From contig BLAL01000187.1 in the NCBI GenBank assembly GCA_015698045.1, positions 310,001 to 374,000 on the forward strand: DNA of 64,000 bases. The letters run 5' to 3'. Every line of letters starts with the position of its first letter. Position 1 is the first letter of the stretch. The notes beneath the pieces were generated by a model, which saw only the letters and a list, made by a program, of their open reading frames with translations, was not told the origin of the DNA and searched no databases. Below, piece by piece: positions 61,641 through 64,000 of the stretch. The DNA is from Rhizophagus clarus (Eukaryota > Glomeromycota > Glomeromycetes > Glomerales > Glomeraceae). The position numbers were made by a program, and so were the translations under genes.

Positions 61641-63686
61641 ATTCTGGCTTTTAGGAGTACTTCGACTTAGCGTTAGCAAGAGCGCCATAAAGATGAATAC
61701 ATATAATGGTCGTATATTTTCGTTGAGATAGTGTTATGTGGCCTGTGTTATGAGAGGTTTTAAACCTTCTGTCTTTTTAAAAAACCCTCTTTGTTTCAGC
61801 TTTTTAAGCTCATTGACTCCAGTCTTGTTGAGCATAAAGTGCAGGTTTCAGAAAACACGTTAAAAATAAAAATTTTTGAAATTTTTTGCAGAGTTTTGGT
61901 TCAGCACGTTAGCAGAAAGAGTTCCCCTGCCTATTATTGATTTCAATTTACCAATAAAAACATTAAATACTATTATTCTTAAAGTTATGTGTAAAGAGGC
62001 CTATATATTTATTCAGAATATCTTTAGAAATATTTGTTTAAAAATAAATTCAAAGTAGGATAAAAAAAATATAACCATCACCAGTAATAGTGATGAAAAT
62101 AAAATCTCTTTTCACATCTATATTATTGAGATAAGACTTGTGAACGTTACTCAGGTTGCAGTATTCACTGAACTTATCTGCAAGAAACTTCTAGTAGGAT
62201 TACAGGAGAAAACTATTATTAATAATATTGTAAATAAATGGTCTTTTCCTTGTAGATGTTTAAATCATCCAAGTATAAGGGAAAAATAAAAGAGTATATT
62301 TATGTAAAAAAAGCTGTTCATTCAAAAAATAGGATTATCTTTAATTTTATGATTCGCCCACCTAATGATGAATCAGAAGTTGTAAAAAGTTCTCTTCAAA
62401 ACCAAAAGTTAAAATATATGATGATACAAATAGTGAAACTGATCAGGTTTTAAAAAGGCCAGTATTAAGGGATTTAACCTTTCATATTAATCAGAATCAT
62501 CTCTTAATATCCTTCCTCTCAAACATATGAGCCAATCATATTGTTTATTATGTGATTAGAAGCATATAAGTGAAAATAGATATATTATTTGATATAAAAA
62601 GTTTTATAGTTTTCACTGCTATCATGCAGATCAGAAAAAATCACCAGGTAAAAGAAAATCTTCAATAAAACTTACTTTTAGTGAGATGGTTTTGAACTAA
62701 AAAAAACCTTTCAGCTCTAATAAAATAATTAGAATAATCTAGAATTTCAAATCCAAATGATTATTTTGTGTAATAAAATTTAATATGTATATACACTTCA
62801 AGTAAGAAATATTCTCATATTGAAGTTTATGAAGCAATCCAATCAACTGTTGCCTATATTTAATTGGATAAATCAGTCTAAATATTAAAATATAAGGATC
62901 CAGAAAATAAGCTTTACTTTGGTATAAGAGCCAAACTAAACTTACCAATTTCAAAATTAATATAATTGAGTATGAGGAATCAATAAAGTTAAAATTATTA
63001 ATAAATCAGGCAATAATTAAAGGTTTAATAGTTTATACAGATTATAATTTCCTTCTATATTCCATAAGCATTTTTTAACCAAACATAGATTTTTTTTAAA
63101 ATATTTTATATTTTCTTTACAGTGTGGTAAGATATCAAAACACATTATACAAAAATTTCCTATATTTATTTTAATTGGAATATTCTGATTACTTATAATC
63201 ATATATCTAGTAAAATCTTTAGTTACTTAATTTTAAGACCTTTTTATTTTATAGCTACCTTCTCTTTTATTATGAGAGATTTAAGATATCCATTAAATTT
63301 ATATCATTTTCCATTAGTTATTTCAGTTTTATTTATAATAATAAACTTTTAAGTTTGAATGGTACTATTAAAATGTTCAAAAATTTTTTTTAAATCTGAT
63401 GTAGTAGAATAGAGATATTCTTCTAAAACTTTATTATCAATAAATCTGTAGTAATATTTTTTCTACCACTACTAAGATTGTTTAAAAATTTTCTGCTGAT
63501 TTTTACATTAAAAATGCCTATCATTTCCAAAAATATTCATAAAGTTTTACATATCGGCAGATTTGTTTTATCATTCAAATATATTAAATTTTGTTATACA
63601 ATGTATTATAAAAGTTAAAGATATGCAATATAATAATCCAAAAAAAGTGCGTACAATTTTAAAAAATGCAATTTAGGACGATTTTA
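61641..63686. other. AT-rich stretch with coding-like scraps, no identifiable gene
   Basis: On the plus strand 61876-62058 reads EFWFSTLAERVPLPIIDFN and on to a stop, and 62090-62280 contains HIYIIEIRLVNVTQVAVFTE and LVGLQEKTIINNIVNKWSFP. These look like decayed exons rather than chance frames but match no family I know. Frames at 62739-62954 and 63017-63202 (minus) are Ile/Leu/Lys-rich and unsupported. Confidence 0.3.
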
Positions 63687-63833
63687 ATTTTGACTAGAAT
63701 TAACATAATTTTGGCTAGATTTAACATAATTTTGGCTAGATTTAACATAATTTTGACTAGATTTAACATAATTTTGGCTAGATTTAACATAATTTTGGCT
63801 AGATTTAACATAATTTTGGCTAGATTTAATATA
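63687..63833. repeat. 21-bp minisatellite, seven units
   Basis: Seven head-to-tail copies of a 21-bp unit (core GGCTAGATTTAACATA, preceded by ATTTT) occupy exactly 147 bp. Most units are identical; the variants are GACTAG for GGCTAG (units 1 and 4), one AGAATT (unit 1) and one AATATA (unit 7). Because 21 is a multiple of 3, the minus strand shows an open frame repeating LNLAKIM seven times, but there is no other sign of coding. Confidence 0.9.
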
Positions 63834-64000
63834 CCGTAATTGGTAATATAATAGTAATGATATTTAATCAAACAAAAAAGAAAAAAACCTTAACGTTACA
63901 ATCTATAAAATCTATAATTACAAAGACAATTCACATTTAATAATTTGTTGAATAATAATTAATATCACTATAAAAGAAAATTGTATGAAAGAAACTATAT

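Noticed and set aside
63687-63833. CRISPR-like array
   Set aside because: Units are contiguous without spacers and the genome is eukaryotic.
63659-63871. Minus-strand frame repeating LNLAKIM
   Set aside because: Explained fully by the 21-bp minisatellite, whose period is a multiple of three.

Overview
The window looks like nuclear DNA of an AT-rich filamentous fungus. Every confident gene is a eukaryotic protein gene split by short, AT-rich GT-AG introns (mostly 50-110 nt), the proteins are fungal in type (NoxA-class NADPH oxidase, Snx41/Atg20 sorting nexin, Nrg1-like zinc-finger factor), and the intergenic DNA is extremely A/T-rich and full of DNA-transposon debris. An early-diverging, repeat-rich fungus such as an arbuscular mycorrhizal glomeromycete (Rhizophagus type) fits best; that assignment is inference.

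Layout. 1-9.4 kb is a transposon field: exon-like debris, a 1.1-kb hAT-type non-autonomous element with near-matching 8-bp target duplications, a pogo-like miniature element, a 3.0-kb hAT element with perfect 8-bp target duplications and a lightly broken BED/RNase-H/dimerisation transposase, a palindromic miniature element, and decayed coding-like fragments including an inverted duplicate. 9.4-21.7 kb has no recognisable gene; 12.4-15.9 kb is a block of almost pure A/T with minisatellites and two copies of a poly-A-tailed retroposon. A two-exon Nrg1-like C2H2 regulator lies at 21.7-23.3 kb.

25.25-47.34 kb is a compact island of six conserved genes: DDB1 (-), a SIRT1/Sir2-class sirtuin (-), V-ATPase subunit H (+), an Snx41/Atg20-like sorting nexin (+), the SWR1 chromatin-remodelling ATPase (+) and Ran/Gsp1 GTPase (-). 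I traced exon chains for each; all keep frame from ATG to stop (1122, 642, 464, 550, 1616 and 214 aa). They work in separate core processes (DNA-damage ubiquitin ligase, NAD-dependent deacetylation, vacuolar acidification, endosome/autophagy sorting, H2A.Z deposition, nuclear transport); three act on chromatin or genome stability, but I see no evidence of an operon-like unit.

47.3-53.8 kb is a desert with a degenerate tandem repeat family. A two-exon NoxA-type NADPH oxidase sits at 53.8-55.4 kb. The last 8.5 kb is repeats again: a nested inverted-repeat structure around telomere-like CCCTAA repeats, a badly eroded stretch that resembles ORF1 of a LINE-type element, and a seven-copy 21-bp minisatellite. 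I found no rRNA, tRNA or CRISPR array. No clearly new molecular system is evident; the most unusual items are the nested palindrome with a telomere-like core, the internal array of the 1.1-kb hAT-type element, and the duplicated 40-nt exon-intron unit at the left edge.
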